In this document: positions 33,734-64,000 of the stretch, one piece after another
How positions within the stretch are numbered: the stretch's first letter is position 1
Layout: each line of letters opens with the position of its first letter
Source: Liolophura sinensis
Taxonomy: Eukaryota; Mollusca; Polyplacophora; Chitonida; Chitonidae
Assembly: GCF_032854445.1 (NCBI RefSeq)
Contig: NC_088301.1
Coordinates: forward strand, 56,494,512-56,558,511
Length of the DNA stretch: 64,000 nucleotides
Direction: 5' to 3'
Position numbers and translations under genes: made by a program
Notes under the pieces: model-generated
Database searches by the model: none
What the model was told of the DNA's origin: nothing
The model's input: only the letters and a program-made list of their open reading frames with translations

Positions 33734-36700
33734 TCATGACTTCTCATCAGGTTTTCTGCCCTCTAAAACATTTCGGATGTCTTTCAGGCTGGACCTAGCA
33801 CATTCCACAAAATCCTTGACGTTACGTTCTCCCTTATAAGCAGTCACATTGAAGCCAATTCTGTTATCCTCAACAGCATAACCTAAAGGCAAAATAAAAA
33901 AGGAACATGTATAAAAATAAAATCGACAAAAAGCTATTCTGCAACCATTATTCACTTTCAAAATTTCCTGTACAATATTTTGACCAAAGAGGTCTATGCG
34001 GAATCTCGCTGGCTCAGTCTTATCTATTGCATAATTCTTCACGCACAGAATTGCTTTGTGAAAGATAATGCGTTGATGGGAAATTAATCAAAACAATCTG
34101 GAAAACTTTAGGTACATATATCAGATTTTTGATAAATTTTTCAAGACGGGCAATGTGTACATAAGATTTTGACAAGCATACTCCAGAATTGTTCATTTAC
34201 AACATGGCACTGAGTTTTACAGATGGAGAAACACGAAGTGCCCGGCATACACCACAAACCTTTAGCAGGTTGACGTTTCCTGCATGCCTACCATACTTGT
34301 GACCTTCAAGAAATCATTTGGGAACAAATCCACTACACTTATTGTCCCCAAGACACCACAACTAGTGAGAGTGGGGGAATCTACAAATTCCCTGTCCAAC
34401 GTCTGAACCTGCACATCATGTGTCTTTGTGACCAAAAGGAAAGTGCCTCTTACGACTACATCAAGCCAGCTCCCCCAGATCACTGTTGGACGCAGGGGAA
34501 AGACGTGAATTAAAATTAGTACCATCTGCATTTGACTTGTTACTTACCTACTCCATAGCCATCTGCGACAACAGGTGCAAATCCTCCAATCTCAACGGCA
34601 GGGCTGCTCAATGTGGAGGTTGACAAAATTATGTGGTTGATTTTCGAATAGGCTGGATCTTGGAATAAGGCAGGCAGGTTACCTCCCTTAGCTGAGGCCA
34701 GATTTTTAAGTGAGAACAAGTGGCGATCAAACCCTTGTCCTGAAAGATTCAATAGAAATAGTAACGTCCAGAAAACAAGACATCTGGGTAGAGACACAGC
34801 GCGAAATACAACAAAGTTTTCATGATTTACAAATGTGAAAAATTCAGACAGAACTCTCAGGCATTTACAAATTATCAAGTTTCTTTTTATGAAGAATTCT
34901 TTCACTAAATATCGTATTTCTTTTAACTTTCTTCATGGGCAACGTCAGTTTATAGCACAACAACTTTATAAGGCAACATCACAATAATTAAATATGTGAA
35001 ACTGAACCCTATTATGTTGGGATGATACACTAAGAGAGCCCTACCCATAGCTGCTTCTTTAGTGAGCTGGGAGTGGGTTTTTGAGCAATTGATGATGGCT
35101 TCCTTCATTTCCTCAGCTGAAAACTCTGAAGGAGATTTAATCATCATTTCACAGGCTTTTTTTGTTGCCATGGTACAAGGACGAATAGTCTCTGTGCGGC
35201 CATGCTTGAATGCTGCTGTACTGCAGGACTCGTACGTTGCCGCAGTCTCTCCTCTTTGTTTGAAAAATGCCATCTGTCAAGAAATGGATAACTTACCACA
35301 AATAAATATGCAAAAAAGTAATTATTAAGAAATCCTAAGTAAACAAATGAAAGTAAGAAAACTGGGTTTTTTACAAGTGATATTATATTTTGCTGATTAA
35401 CTAAATTTTTTAATACCACAGCATGATCTGAAGGGAAAGAGCATATAATAAATATAATGTATGAATGTCACTAAAATCAAAACTCAGCAAATACAGAGGA
35501 AACACACCTGGACTGCCAGCTGAAGAACGGCATCTGGGCTGACTTTCTGCTCTTTAATGAATTTCTTTGTGTAGTCCAAGAATTCCAGGTGATCAAGATC
35601 CAGATTTGATGTAGTCTCATTAAATTTTCTCTGAGCCTCCAAGATAGATGTCTTTAGGAATGGATCAAGCTTAAAATCTACAACACATACATGCGCACAT
35701 ATTTTCACAAATACATAACATTAATAATGTTTGACACCAACCATAATGATAGGGATCAGTCAAGGTATGGGTTAAATGGATTACATCTTCAATAGATGGA
35801 CCGACTGAGACTGAAATGGCACCAAAAAAACCCTTAGCCATTTAGGCTGAAAGGTAATTACAAGTTACATTCTGTATCATACTTCAACTAAAGTTAGTCC
35901 GTAAGCCAATGAACTAATTATATTGAAATTAACATTAAAATTATCATGAACTACATGGCTGTTGTACACTTACCCAGCTTTTGCACTATGTTAGACGAGT
36001 CAACACTGGCAGGTGGTGAATTTGGATGCACATACGGATTGGTTATTGTGTCCTTAAAAACCTCGTTAAAGTACCTCAGCACTGCCACACCGTCACCCCA
36101 AGCATGCTCAAAGTTAACACATGCCCGCCCATCCTTGTTCAGGATTAAACTGAAGGACTTGTCAAACCACCTGAAAGCAGAGAAAAACTTCTTTTTTGTC
36201 AACAGCAGTAGTACTTTCATATATTTTCATGTCTTAAAACATTCTTAATTTGGTAGCATTATTTCAAATTTTCTTTGAAAACTAACTTCTGTTCTACAGT
36301 ACAGTAACATTAACAAAAGTTTCTGCACAGCACTGAACAGAAAGCTACCCATGCAGACGGAATCATTCAGTCTTAATAGCATGTGGTATAGCATGCCTTA
36401 AGGCACAAGGTCCTGTCAGGTAACTAAATAGTGCTGTACAAATAATGTACAAGAAAATATGATAGTATTGTAATATTGGCAGTTGTAAAATATGCTTACA
36501 AGTATTTACTGTATAAAAGTACCTACTGGTTACTCTGCAGTATTTCTGCATGTATGTGAATGTTGAGTGCCCTGCGACCACTGACTATGCACCAATATGA
36601 ACTTGCCAGGCTACAATGTCATTTAATGTGGTTTGGCACTTTCTGTACTGTGGCCTATGGTCAGGAAGGAGACAGTGCCATCGATTCAGCCTTGCCTTGA

Positions 36701-39700
36701 AGTAATGTTTATTTTTCCTGAACAACTGAATCTCCTCAGACTTAAACTAATGAACTGTAAGAGAAAGTCATCAGAAGAGGAACTCAAACATTCCTCTTGG
36801 CAGGTAGGTCAAATGTCATCACAGGAGGTCAAACGTTAGTGTGAAAATCAGATACCAGCAGAACATTTAGCTATTTGTAATTAATTCAAAAACATGTGTT
36901 ACTTAAGCTATAAAAAAAACTTCCCCTCTACTAACAATAGCATGCAATCAGTGTAAAATACATCATGAATTTAAAATAAAAAAGGTTTCAAGTATGTAAA
37001 TTAGTACCTGTTAGCCCCATTACCATGGAGAAAAAGGCGAGTGACTTCATTGGGATCTTGTGGGGCTAAATCTTCCAAGATGAGCACAAACAAGCTACTG
37101 TCAATTAACTGCACTGGAATCTCATTACCTGTCCATCAGAAAATTGAGAAGAGTTAATTCCTGCACTTTTTATTTCGTGGTGTCTTAAATGTAATAGACT
37201 GGAATACACTGACTACTTACAACCATCTCTCTATAAATTAAATTGGAATTTTGCATCATTCAAGGTGCACATGCATGGGATGACGGTCCAATAGGCCTTG
37301 TTGGTTCAATTGGGGTATAACAAATGTGAACAAATTTTGCCGCTACTGAACATAAAAGAAAAAGAAGAAGAAAACAAGCAGTTCTAACATTAGGATGTGA
37401 GAAAGCAGAGTACATGCAGTGCTGTACATGCAAACATAGGAGGTCAACAGTGTAGAGCCCCATCTTGTAATAGAAAGATTGTGAATCCTCACCAGCATTG
37501 ATCAGTTGTTGTCGCACAGCTGCCCACTTGTCCCTGTTCTCTGTGGTCATAACCCCGACTGGAAACTCAGGTGAGGCACAAGTGTCAGACAAAATGTACT
37601 TCAGGTGGGCCTGGATTACATCAGGGGACAGGATGTTACCTGTGACAGATGAAGTTGCAATTTGTATGCATAGATAAATGGGGGTAAATAAAATGAAGAG
37701 AAGCCTGTTCACATACATGTACACGTGGCAAAGATATGAGAAATTTATTAGTTCCATGAAAAAAATAAACAACAGTATTACCATATCATATCAGTAAGCC
37801 ATGTAATTCAAGCTGTATCACTTCCATTACTAAAAATGTACATATTTTGAGACTTTCATGTACTAGTGAAGAACAACATGTTCTGTTTTTAAATGTATGA
37901 TGTGCATACCAGATACATGTAGGCAATGTTTCTTCAATAGGACAGGAAAGTATTCAGATATACCGGTTCTGGTAATTCTTATAATAGGGAATACACTGTT
38001 AAGCGACTGTTGATAAAGCTTACCATCTCCATCAAAGACATCAAATATGTAGAAGTTTCCATTCCTTAGTACCAGCAGGTGCTTGCCTGTAGGGTCAGAG
38101 ACAAGTTCATCTCTACCCTTCCTGTGAATTTGGAAATACAAAATACTACTGAATGAGAAATAATAAGGGATCAAAGAACTTAATCTTGTAACATTAAACA
38201 ATCCATTTTATTCCTTGGATATGTCACAGTTTACCAACTAAAAATAAGGTAAATTACCTTGGAATGCGTGTGGAGTTGAAAAGTCTGTCATACTGGCTCA
38301 TATCCAGGGGGAAAGCTTTGTACAGATATGCCCCATACCATGCAAGGGCAGCTGGTAACCATCTGAAGACAAACAAATACTAGCACGAGATGGTTTTAAA
38401 CTACCATGGCAATAAACCATTCAAAGACATACTAATAACAGTCTATAGCAAGCTTACTGTTCTCTCCAAACCACCACAGACAATGTTTGCTGTCACCTAA
38501 GAAGTGTGTATTTTCCCAAAACTCTCTGTACATAATCGCATCACTGCCGCTGTCAGGAATTCATTGAGGGATACAGGCCAGCAGTACCCTCAGGTGACAT
38601 AAAAAAGCTGATAAGTCAGTCAATTTCAATCAACTGAGTCAATATTGTGCTGCAAAATGTTTCACTGACCTGTCTTCTGACGGCCAATAAATCACACAAA
38701 CTTGGCTACTAAGTTTCCGGGATGGCAAAACAATGTCACCATTTTTCTGGAGCCAGAAACGAACAAAGGTGATTCAGTTTAAAACTCTCTCATAAAAGTA
38801 GTTTCATGGATAAAAGCAGTATGACATCTTGCCCTTTGTATAAAACACCTCCATTCTGGCAATCAACTCTTACCCCATGTTGTATCTCATAATGCATTAG
38901 GCACAGATGATGACATCTTTATACAATCAATCCTTTATCTTCTGTGAATGTTAATATAATCTATACAGATTCTAGCACATAATTCTGGAAGAGACACATA
39001 ATCTCACCTGACAACTTTTCTAAAACTTTGTGTATCACTTTTTGTTGGATTCAGATGATATACCTCTGGCTCCAAAAGATTAGCCCGATACGTCTTCAAA
39101 TATCGCAACGATGATACCACCATATTTGTTGCACGTGTCAACTGAAAACAAAATTTTGAAATCCACATATATATCAGAAATCCATGATATAAAGAGAGCT
39201 TTGGACCAATTCACTTTCAGAGACAAGGTTCAATACTGCACAATGGTGGAGCTTGAAATTCCTACTGCATGATGGCAGAGCCTGACACAACTATAATACA
39301 GTGGCAGAGCCTGACACAACTACTGTGCAATGTCAGAGCCTGACACAACTACTGCACAATGTCAGAGCCTGACACAACTATTGCACAATGTCAGACTGAG
39401 ACAACTACAGGAAAATGACAGAGCCTAACACAACTACTTCACAATGACAGAGTCTGAAACAACTACTGCACAATAGCAGAACTATTGCACAATGGTGGAA
39501 CCTTATTTATTTATTTGATAGGTGTTTCACACTGTACTCAAGAATATTTCACTTATATCACGGCGGCCAGCATTATGATGGAGGAAACCAGGCAGAGCCC
39601 AGGGTATGGTGGAACCTGATAATACAGATATAGCACCATGGCAGAATCAGACAAGACTGCATCACAATGACAGAGCTAGTACAACTATTGCAAAATGTTA

Positions 39701-42700
39701 GTTAAGTAATCTCCACAATATAGATAAATGTTCCTTTACAGAAGGCTATTCCTCCACATGTGTTTAGCGAAAATGTTCTTTGGTGAAATAAAAATGGATT
39801 TTCAGTAAGATTTACTTGATCATTATATTCCGGTCTTGGGTCAGGGTTAAAGGCCATGAATGGATTGTGGTTGAGAGCAACTGGCCTTCTATCACACAGG
39901 TACATGTTAAACCATGGAGCTGAATATGAAAATCACACATAAATTACTATTGCATAGAAACACATTCATTTTACTTTGTGGAGAGTTTAAATGCCTTCAA
40001 CTATTTCGGCCAAGGATAATACAGAAATGAAAATGATCCTATTAACTGTATGGTGGATGAATAAAATGAAACAACACTGAGGAAAATAAATCTTATTACA
40101 CATCAGAATAATTAAACACATTTTATATACATGAATATACATGTATTTACATACATTTTCAGAAATCAATGCACATGTGTGAGCATGCCAGAATTCTGTA
40201 ACACACTTTTTTTTTGGTTTATTTTTTTACAAGATAAGAAAAGAAACATAATAGCAATTGCAAGATGCAATATGAAAACCAGATGGAAAATTCTACCATA
40301 ATGTTTACAGGATAAAAAGGTTAATGTATTGCAACTTATAAATAAGAAATATCAGTGCATATATGCAAGTCCTTGGGGTTAATGAATAATTTTTTTTCAC
40401 CTGATATATAGCTTGTATGTTTGTTTTGTTTATCAAGCATGACCAGTTCTTCGTGTAGTGCTGTAAAATAAGAAGATTACATCAAATTCAATCTTGTACT
40501 TCTTCAATGCCATATTTAATGTACATGTAAAAATAAGAAACTGTGTTATCAAAAGTTCCTCAGCTCTCAGTCGGCAGCTCATCATTCCAATCACAAACAC
40601 TACTTGCATCTATATTGTCCAATATGCAATTTTTGAATGACTGTTTTTACATTAGATAATAGGCCTAGTTGAATGCCTATGATGATAATTACACCTACGA
40701 TCAAAGAAATATGGCAACAAGACAGATAAATTTAAACACCAGTTAAACCACAGCTTCCTTGGCAAAGGTAGAAATTTTTTATTTTACACTGATAAGCTTC
40801 ACAAAGTAAAGTACTGTGGCAATTCCAACAATTGCTGAAATCAATTTAGTATTTCTACAGTGTATAAACCATATACATGAATTAAAAGATTGAAAATATT
40901 TTAATAATTATGGGTTATTCAATGAATACCGATGTGGACGAGTTCTAACATTTGTTGAGTATCATAGTACTGTACACAGTACTCAACAAGAGAGTAGAAA
41001 TATCTAACAAAGAACAGATCAATGGGGGTTTGTGGCATTACACTCATTAGGCCTACCTTTTCCTTCCCCATCTCTGAACTGGTTTACAATGGCCTGGGTG
41101 GTTTTGAATTCCTCTTGGCTAAGAAGGGGCTCCTGGGCCCTGAGGTACCTTTCACATGACTTCTCTAACTGAGGAATTGGCAACCTTGGTAAACTTTTCT
41201 GGAAGTGATGTGTAGGAACAATACTTCTTTGGAGAAAGTCATTGTAATTTGAGCTGAAAATAAGATAGAAGCATCCAGGTTATGATGGTTTGGTAAGAAA
41301 TCACACAGAGTTCCATCATTATCATATTTCGTCTACTATTGTTGTGGAAACTAAAACTGTGCTGCTATAACCTGCACACAGCTCATTTCAACTGCCCTGC
41401 CCTCACAAATACAAACTTCACTATAATATAGTCAAAATCTAACTACATTTTCAGTTATATCGAAACTATCGTACAGGAACATGTAGGCCTACATACTATG
41501 TAATATGATATGACAAATTTCTGGTTATAAAAACTGAAATAATGCTGCACTTCATTTGTTTCAGACATCCAATATAATGTTGTTTGGAAAAGCTCATCAC
41601 GCTTTGTTTGGTCATTGATGACCGTCATTCATATTCAAAGAAATGTAGCAGTTTCTGCGATGGTCACATGAATAAACCAGGGATCCCTTTGGCATCACGG
41701 CATTCCCAGTAAATGGAAATGGTACTTGGAGCAAATCACATTTTGTGACCAAATGTAACTATGTTACAAATTTCATAAACAAGCATACAAATTGCACAAA
41801 AATGTGACACATTGGAGATTTCTTGTCTAGATAGACTCAGTGTGCCCTTTTAAAGTTTTCAGATTCATTGTTACACTGATACAATGACCCTCAGAAAATT
41901 TAAAATAGCATACTAAGTCTATCTACATTCAAAGATTAATCTCACATCCTAACAAGTTGGACAACCTCGTGATTACCTGGTTACTGTACTGTAACATTGC
42001 ACTGGTGAGGCTCCTAATATTTTCAATACCTAAAGGAATAGAAATTATAACCACATAAAACTTCATGAATAGTAAGACCAGTCTACAACGAACAAGTAAT
42101 TAATCAAAGTATTTATTTTTTAATTTATTTGATTGGTGTTTTACATAATACCAGTACTAAAGATCACATATACGAGGGCTGTCGGTATTATGGAGGGAGG
42201 AAATTGAGCAGAGACCAGAGGAAACCCACAACCATCTGCTGGTTGCTGGCAGACCTTACCACATCAGCCAGAGAGGAAGCCAGCATGAACTCGACTTGAA
42301 CTCATAGCAACTATACCAGCAAAAGGTTTTTGGCTCACTGCAATGTGCTGGCATGCTAACCCCCTCGACCAAGGAGGTCCCAAATATACAAAGTAGGTTG
42401 CTTGGAAGTTCTTATTAAATTCAATATGGCAAATGTACATTACAAGGATGCCACTGAGATAACAAAACAATTGCTTCCTTTACTTTAAAATCTAACAATG
42501 CACTTTCAAATGCACATAAATGCCTTTAAATTTTTGATGCCATCAACTTAGCTTTTCTGATAAGAAATAAATGCGTCACTTACAAAATGAAGTATGTTAA
42601 ACATAGAGAACTACAGTGTTACTGTAACCATAATAAAGATGATCAGGTGTCCGATTAGAAAAAGAAAAAACATAACAGGGCGTTAGCCGATTAACTGATC

Positions 42701-42982
42701 AACATTGTTGGAAAATGGTGAAAATTATTTCTGCGTGGTAGAAATAGCACTGTAGAAGTCTAAGAGCTGTCTCCAGGCTCCATTTCTAGATTTCTAGGCT
42801 ACATTACTGGTAGGCCTCGCTGAAAGTAGCCTATGCTTCAGATATGGTTCACAAAACTGTCTCTTCAAAATCATTCAACTCGGCCCATTAAATTCACCCA
42901 GAAAAAGTACCTTTTTAATGACATGCTGAGATTTACAGGCCCTGACATTGAGCGACTTCAGGTAACAGCTTGTTTGCATCAT
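33734..42982 (-). CDS. CPT2: Carnitine O-palmitoyltransferase 2, mitochondrial
   Basis: Sixteen minus-strand exons: 42911-42982, 41977-42029, 41057-41253, 40401-40460, 39816-39919, 39064-39141, 38670-38746, 38258-38362, 38024-38121, 37493-37639, 37008-37128, 35974-36170, 35508-35677, 35045-35273, 34548-34739 and 33734-33882. They sum to 2,049 bp, or 682 aa (human 658). All phases match. The enzyme transfers acyl groups from carnitine to CoA on the matrix side of the inner mitochondrial membrane. The N-terminus ([19 protein letters not shown]) is basic and lacks acids, as expected for a mitochondrial presequence. [20 protein letters not shown] opens the conserved part. [15 protein letters not shown] carries the catalytic His (about residue 393). 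[18 protein letters not shown] and [11 protein letters not shown] are the carnitine and CoA site motifs. The start was chosen because the ATG ATG at 42982 joins in phase to exon 2. The segment from exon 7 ([11 protein letters not shown]...) is unlike other CPT2 proteins. Confidence 0.97.
39240..39500. repeat. ~29-bp minisatellite in a CPT2 intron
   Basis: Units like CAGAGCCTGACACAACTACT GCACAATGT repeat about nine times with point changes. The array is followed directly by a SINE tail at 39503. It lies in the intron between CPT2 exons 39064-39141 and 39816-39919. Confidence 0.8.
39503..39604 (-). mobile_element. SINE family A, tail-half copy
   Basis: TTTATTTATTTGATAGGTGT, then the conserved ACTCAAGAATATTTCACTTA and GAAACCAGGCAGAGCCCAGG. 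The tRNA-like head is absent. It abuts the 29-bp minisatellite; GGTGGAACCT occurs on both sides and may be the target duplication. Confidence 0.75.
42113..42378 (-). mobile_element. SINE family A, near full-length in CPT2 intron 1
   Basis: The tail (AATTTATTTGATTGGTGTTT), the body (GAGGAAACCCACAACCATCT) and a damaged head (CCCTCGACCAAGGAGGTCCC) are all present. It lies in the intron between CPT2 exons 1 and 2. Confidence 0.8.
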
Positions 42983-43608
42983 CGTGCGCGAGTATCAGTC
43001 TAGTTACGTATATGCATTCGCGGTCGTGCTTCGCGCTGTAAGTTGGAACCTGTCAATTAGGCCTATAATGGCCGAAGCCGAAAGTGGTGGTACTGAATCA
43101 AGTGTGTCGTTCAGTTTTAGCACTCTAGTTGTGAACTGAGACACCAGGTTTTTAGTTCATCTCTAAATAATCGTGCTTTTGGCGTGATAAAGTCGATCCA
43201 AGTTCAGGTCAGTCTACAGTCCCTCCGACGCCGGTCAGAGTTGTGTTCACTCTTGTGACCTTCGAGCTGAAGAACAGAACTCTTTAACGCGTGGAGGTAA
43301 AATTACGACGCAGTGACTTTCTCCGCCACATTTATTTTCAAACACAATTTTGATTTTTATACTTCATTTGATTGACATTCATTTGCTTTAGTGAAGTTTT
43401 AAGTGTGCCAGGAACAACGCACTCTTCTTGCAAGGGTTTACAAGTGAGTAGAATTGTCTGGTAATCGCAAGCGACCCACCACCGCCGCCTCGAAGGTGGC
43501 AACGTGAAGTTTGTTGACAGCGGGAACCTGTGTTGTTGTTGTTCGGATTGACGTTGTAAACAAGGAGACTTTCAAGTCCGTCAGTTTGCCCATAGGGCTG
43601 GACAGACT
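42983..43608. promoter_or_regulatory. Bidirectional promoter region of CPT2 and muskelin
   Basis: The CPT2 start codon (42982, minus) and the muskelin start codon (43609, plus) are 626 bp apart, head to head. The interval is visibly richer in CpG (around 42985-43040 and 43200-43560) than the AT-rich surroundings. No TATA box is evident. Both 5' UTRs must lie here. Shared regulation is an inference. Confidence 0.6.
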
Positions 43609-60870
<17,262 letters not shown>

Positions 60871-62740
60871 CAGGCTACCTTGTGTTTATACCAGATAATC
60901 AGTAAAACTGCCAAGGTGACCTTCCTTGTTGATTCTGCTAAAATTGGATGCCCTTCATGTGTGATTGGAACAAGTTTCTTTTAAGGTTATGTGCAATTTT
61001 AAGCTTGTTTTGAAATGGGCTATGATCAGAAGAGCTCCTGTCATTGGTTATTCAGAGGTCAGTTTCTCGCTGGAGATTACAATATTTTGAATCCTAACAT
61101 GTTCAGGTATATGATATAATGATGCTATTTAGTGATATGTATGTAATTATAGTACATTTATATCTGTCTTGCCAAAGACCTGTCCAGTATTTTTTTATTG
61201 ATCAGACTCTTTAAGTTGATTAAGAAATACATGTAAAGTGAGAAAATCCCTCTGACCACAAGGGTTAGTCTAGTAGCCTGCCTGTGGCACGTCTGTAGTT
61301 TGCTTGGGTTGAGTCAGTGGTGTGCTAGCAGAGCAAGGTTGTTTTGCTTAGATTGTCCTCAGCATGATTTATATCAGCTCTCAAATAATTCTGACTTCCT
61401 TTGGCTGTTTATCTCATGAACAATACAGATCATAAGACCAGAAATAAAACAGATGTCACTCAGATCACCACACAAACTTTACCAGCCCCCATTTCCAATC
61501 ATGTGACTGAAGTGCTATAGCCTGGCACGACTCCCTTTCTCCTTCCAAAATGGCTGCCTGCGAAGTTTCACTTGGTTCATTAGTAACTGAATGATGTAAA
61601 ATCAGAATTAAAGAAAATCTGTTTTTGTAGCTTACAGCTTTTGCATACTGAGGACACCACACTTGAAACACACCTGAGTTCCAAGTGAGTGAGAAGAAGA
61701 GTACATATGTGTATTTCTAAGCAACACGTTGAGTTCATTAAAATCTACAAAGGCTAATATATCATTTTAAGATAATTGGCTCACATCTAAACATATTTAA
61801 TTCTTGCTATGACCTGTTCAGCCTGGGTAAATTGAGTTTGGTTCAAAACTATATATGTAACATAATGACCAATCATAGTGTCTGTCTTACATGTCAGTGC
61901 ACAAGGCAGGCCTGAGGTCACATGACCACTCACCATTGATTTAGGAACAAGTGACCAGATGTGCTGAGGAATTTCTTTGGTGACTTTAGTTAAGACTAAC
62001 CTGTAACTGTGGCAAATTACTTGCACTGTTCAAGGAGACTGTTACATGAGATTTTATTCCTTTCATTCTATGAGCACTTAAGGTGGTAAATTTTTATTGG
62101 TTGTGCTGTGTTGTGACAGTGAAGTCATAGGGAATGAAAACTGTTAAAAGTCATCTATTGTATTTCATCTAAAGTTTGGTATGTATAAATTCACTTTCAG
62201 TCAGAATATGTTATTTGAAAAATGCTAAGCTTCAGGTGAAATACAGTAAGTTCCATCAGTCAGTGAGAAACATTTTTGAGAATTGATATGAATTGTATAT
62301 ATATATTGGTATATATCCAATTTCAAAAGAAAACCTCTGAAGTACATTTGCCCAAACAATACTTAAATTGATAATGTAGAAGTAAAAGCATCTCCATGCA
62401 GTTTCTACTGTTTACTCCAGTTTTTGGTCCTCGTGCCCCTAACTTTATCTTAATGATAGCCTGGCATGAGAATAGAAAGCTAGTGTAAAATGTTGATACT
62501 ACTCTGAAGATGCCTTTGCTTGTTGATGTTATTATTATTGAACCCACATATAACTATGAATAGTATATCAATATCAGGGTTATGTAAATGGCTATGCACT
62601 TGTATCTTGGTGAGGTCATTCGGTTTTATATTGACATGAATTATGCAACAGAAGAATGCATCCTTATTATGACTTGTAAATTTGTGTAATAAGTATTTGC
62701 TTGATAGTGCTTTGTGTGTGTGTGTATATGTATGTGTGTG

Positions 62741-62794
<54 letters not shown>

Positions 62795-62905
62795 AAAAAT
62801 ATGTATGTATGTGTGTTAGACTAATTCGTATTCAGTCAGCTGTATATTTGTTCATGTATTTTGAAAAATATGTACATTCTGTTAACACATGTTGTACAGA
62901 ATAAA
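60871..62905 (+). other. Muskelin 3' UTR and possible polyadenylation sites
   Basis: No further coding exon is seen after the muskelin stop. AATAAA occurs at 61443-61448 and again at 62900-62905, either of which could end the transcript. A (TA)n tract at about 62748-62789, with TG-rich flanks, lies between them. Confidence 0.4.
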
Positions 62906-64000
62906 TTGCGTTGTTTTCAACATTTGTATCCATGTTGTAAGTCATTGTGTGTTTCAGGTACAGCATCAATACTCAGAAACAAGACATTATTTTCAAGCAT
63001 TATGCATTTATATCAATTTCAGTAAAAGAACTAAAATTTCACCCATAACTAAGTTGCACATTGTACTTGATTGTGACAATTCTATTGATCTTAGAAAGGT
63101 TTTGTAAACTTTGTTAGGGAGGTAGGATGTTGTCCTGTTTGGGGAGGGGATGTAGGTTTCAGCACAAAAAGTGTAGCTTTGACATTTCTTTGCCTGTAAA
63201 AGTGCAGTTTTAGGGTTCGAAATCATAGGTCATATGGCTTTATTTTTAATTCAGTCCTGTCCAATTATATTGGCAAATTAGAAGGCTTAACAATTATTAC
63301 TTCCCAAACAGTATAGTTTCAATCTGTTCATTGTAAATTTACACTTTCTCTGATAGTGTATTTGGAATGGTTTTTTTTTCTGTGTTGTAAAAATTGTAAT
63401 AAGTAGTGTATAAATGCATGTATATAATGGCCCAGTTGTTTGTGTAATATATGTGGATGTAAAATTTTTCAGTTAAATGCTGTAAACACCATATTACTTG
63501 GCCTATACTCGTGTCACAAGTGCTATAACATTAGGAATATTTTTCATTTGTTACATGTGCTTTATTCATTATTTTTGATATAATTTCTCAACAAAATTTA
63601 ACGAAGACATATTGGATGTATTAATACATCAGAAGAATTTTTATCTCTGGATAGGCCATGTTGCAGTTTGTGTGAAGTTCATATGTTCGTTTACCTGAAC
63701 AATCTTTTCAGATTTCAATTCTTTATGAATAATATTTTCAAATTCAATTTATGGCACAAAGAATTCAATCTCCCTACAGTATGCATACTTTTGATTATTA
63801 TTTTTGTTCTTCTATTTAAATTTCAGATCGTGTATTTATCAAAGATAAATGGTATGTGTGTAGACATTGCATAGTTCATGAAATGAAAAATATATCATTT
63901 GTCTGATTTACTGGTCACAGCCCTTTTATTATTTTGATTTGTATGGACAATTTTGCTTTTTTAGGTTTATTTGATCTTTTTACTCTGTGTAGAATCAATT
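62906..64000. other. AT-rich flank without recognised genes
   Basis: I see no exon with splice signals or a recognisable motif on either strand. Short open frames here are typical of AT-rich non-coding DNA. Confidence 0.5.

Overview
This window is nuclear DNA of an intron-rich invertebrate. It is most likely a lophotrochozoan (spiralian), either a mollusc or a brachiopod-like animal. The supporting signs are small exons with GT-AG introns, AT-rich intergenic DNA and many SINEs. The main SINE family has a tRNA-like head, a conserved tail ending in (ATTT)n, and clear target-site duplications. I recognise that tail from mollusc-type genomes; the phylum call is from memory and is not proven. There are no bacterial operons, rRNA genes or CRISPR arrays.

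Layout from left to right. (1) Positions 1-2040 hold nothing recognisable, followed by a 64-bp minisatellite interrupted by a SINE. (2) On the minus strand, 2.9-12.9 kb carries a multi-exon gene for a SWIM-like/CxC cysteine-cluster protein with a KDZ-type DDE nuclease fold (HMGXB3-like, transposase-derived). One of its introns holds a 47-bp minisatellite of about 2.7 kb. (3) On the minus strand, 15.0-21.6 kb carries a small four-exon gene that I do not recognise, with a predicted 89-aa product and consistent splice phases. Its two central exons look like diverged copies of each other. An orphan plus-strand exon with an RPA32-binding-like helix lies inside it. (4) On the plus strand, 21.9-28.3 kb carries NOMO, divergent from the small gene. 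Its last 3.2 kb is a single exon that needs four single-base frame corrections. (5) From 28.6 to 33.7 kb is intergenic DNA with three short mobile-element-like structures. (6) On the minus strand, 33.7-43.0 kb carries CPT2 in 16 exons; the exons sum to 682 codons plus stop. (7) On the plus strand, 43.6-60.9 kb carries muskelin (MKLN1) in 21 exons summing to 727 codons plus stop. It is head-to-head with CPT2 across about 630 bp. Its introns hold a MITE, a 114-bp satellite, a 56-bp minisatellite and several SINEs. (8) From 60.9 to 64 kb is the muskelin 3' UTR and flank.

The recognisable genes are unrelated housekeeping functions: ER multipass translocon (NOMO), mitochondrial fatty-acid import and oxidation (CPT2), and the CTLH/GID E3 ligase (muskelin). 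Their only visible linkage is two divergent promoters. The most original items are the 89-aa gene, the KDZ/SWIM gene, the orphan RPA-binding-like exon, the NOMO single-exon tail with clustered frameshifts, the GC-AG intron in muskelin, and the higher-order structure of the intronic satellites. All exon boundaries were read by eye and need transcript support.
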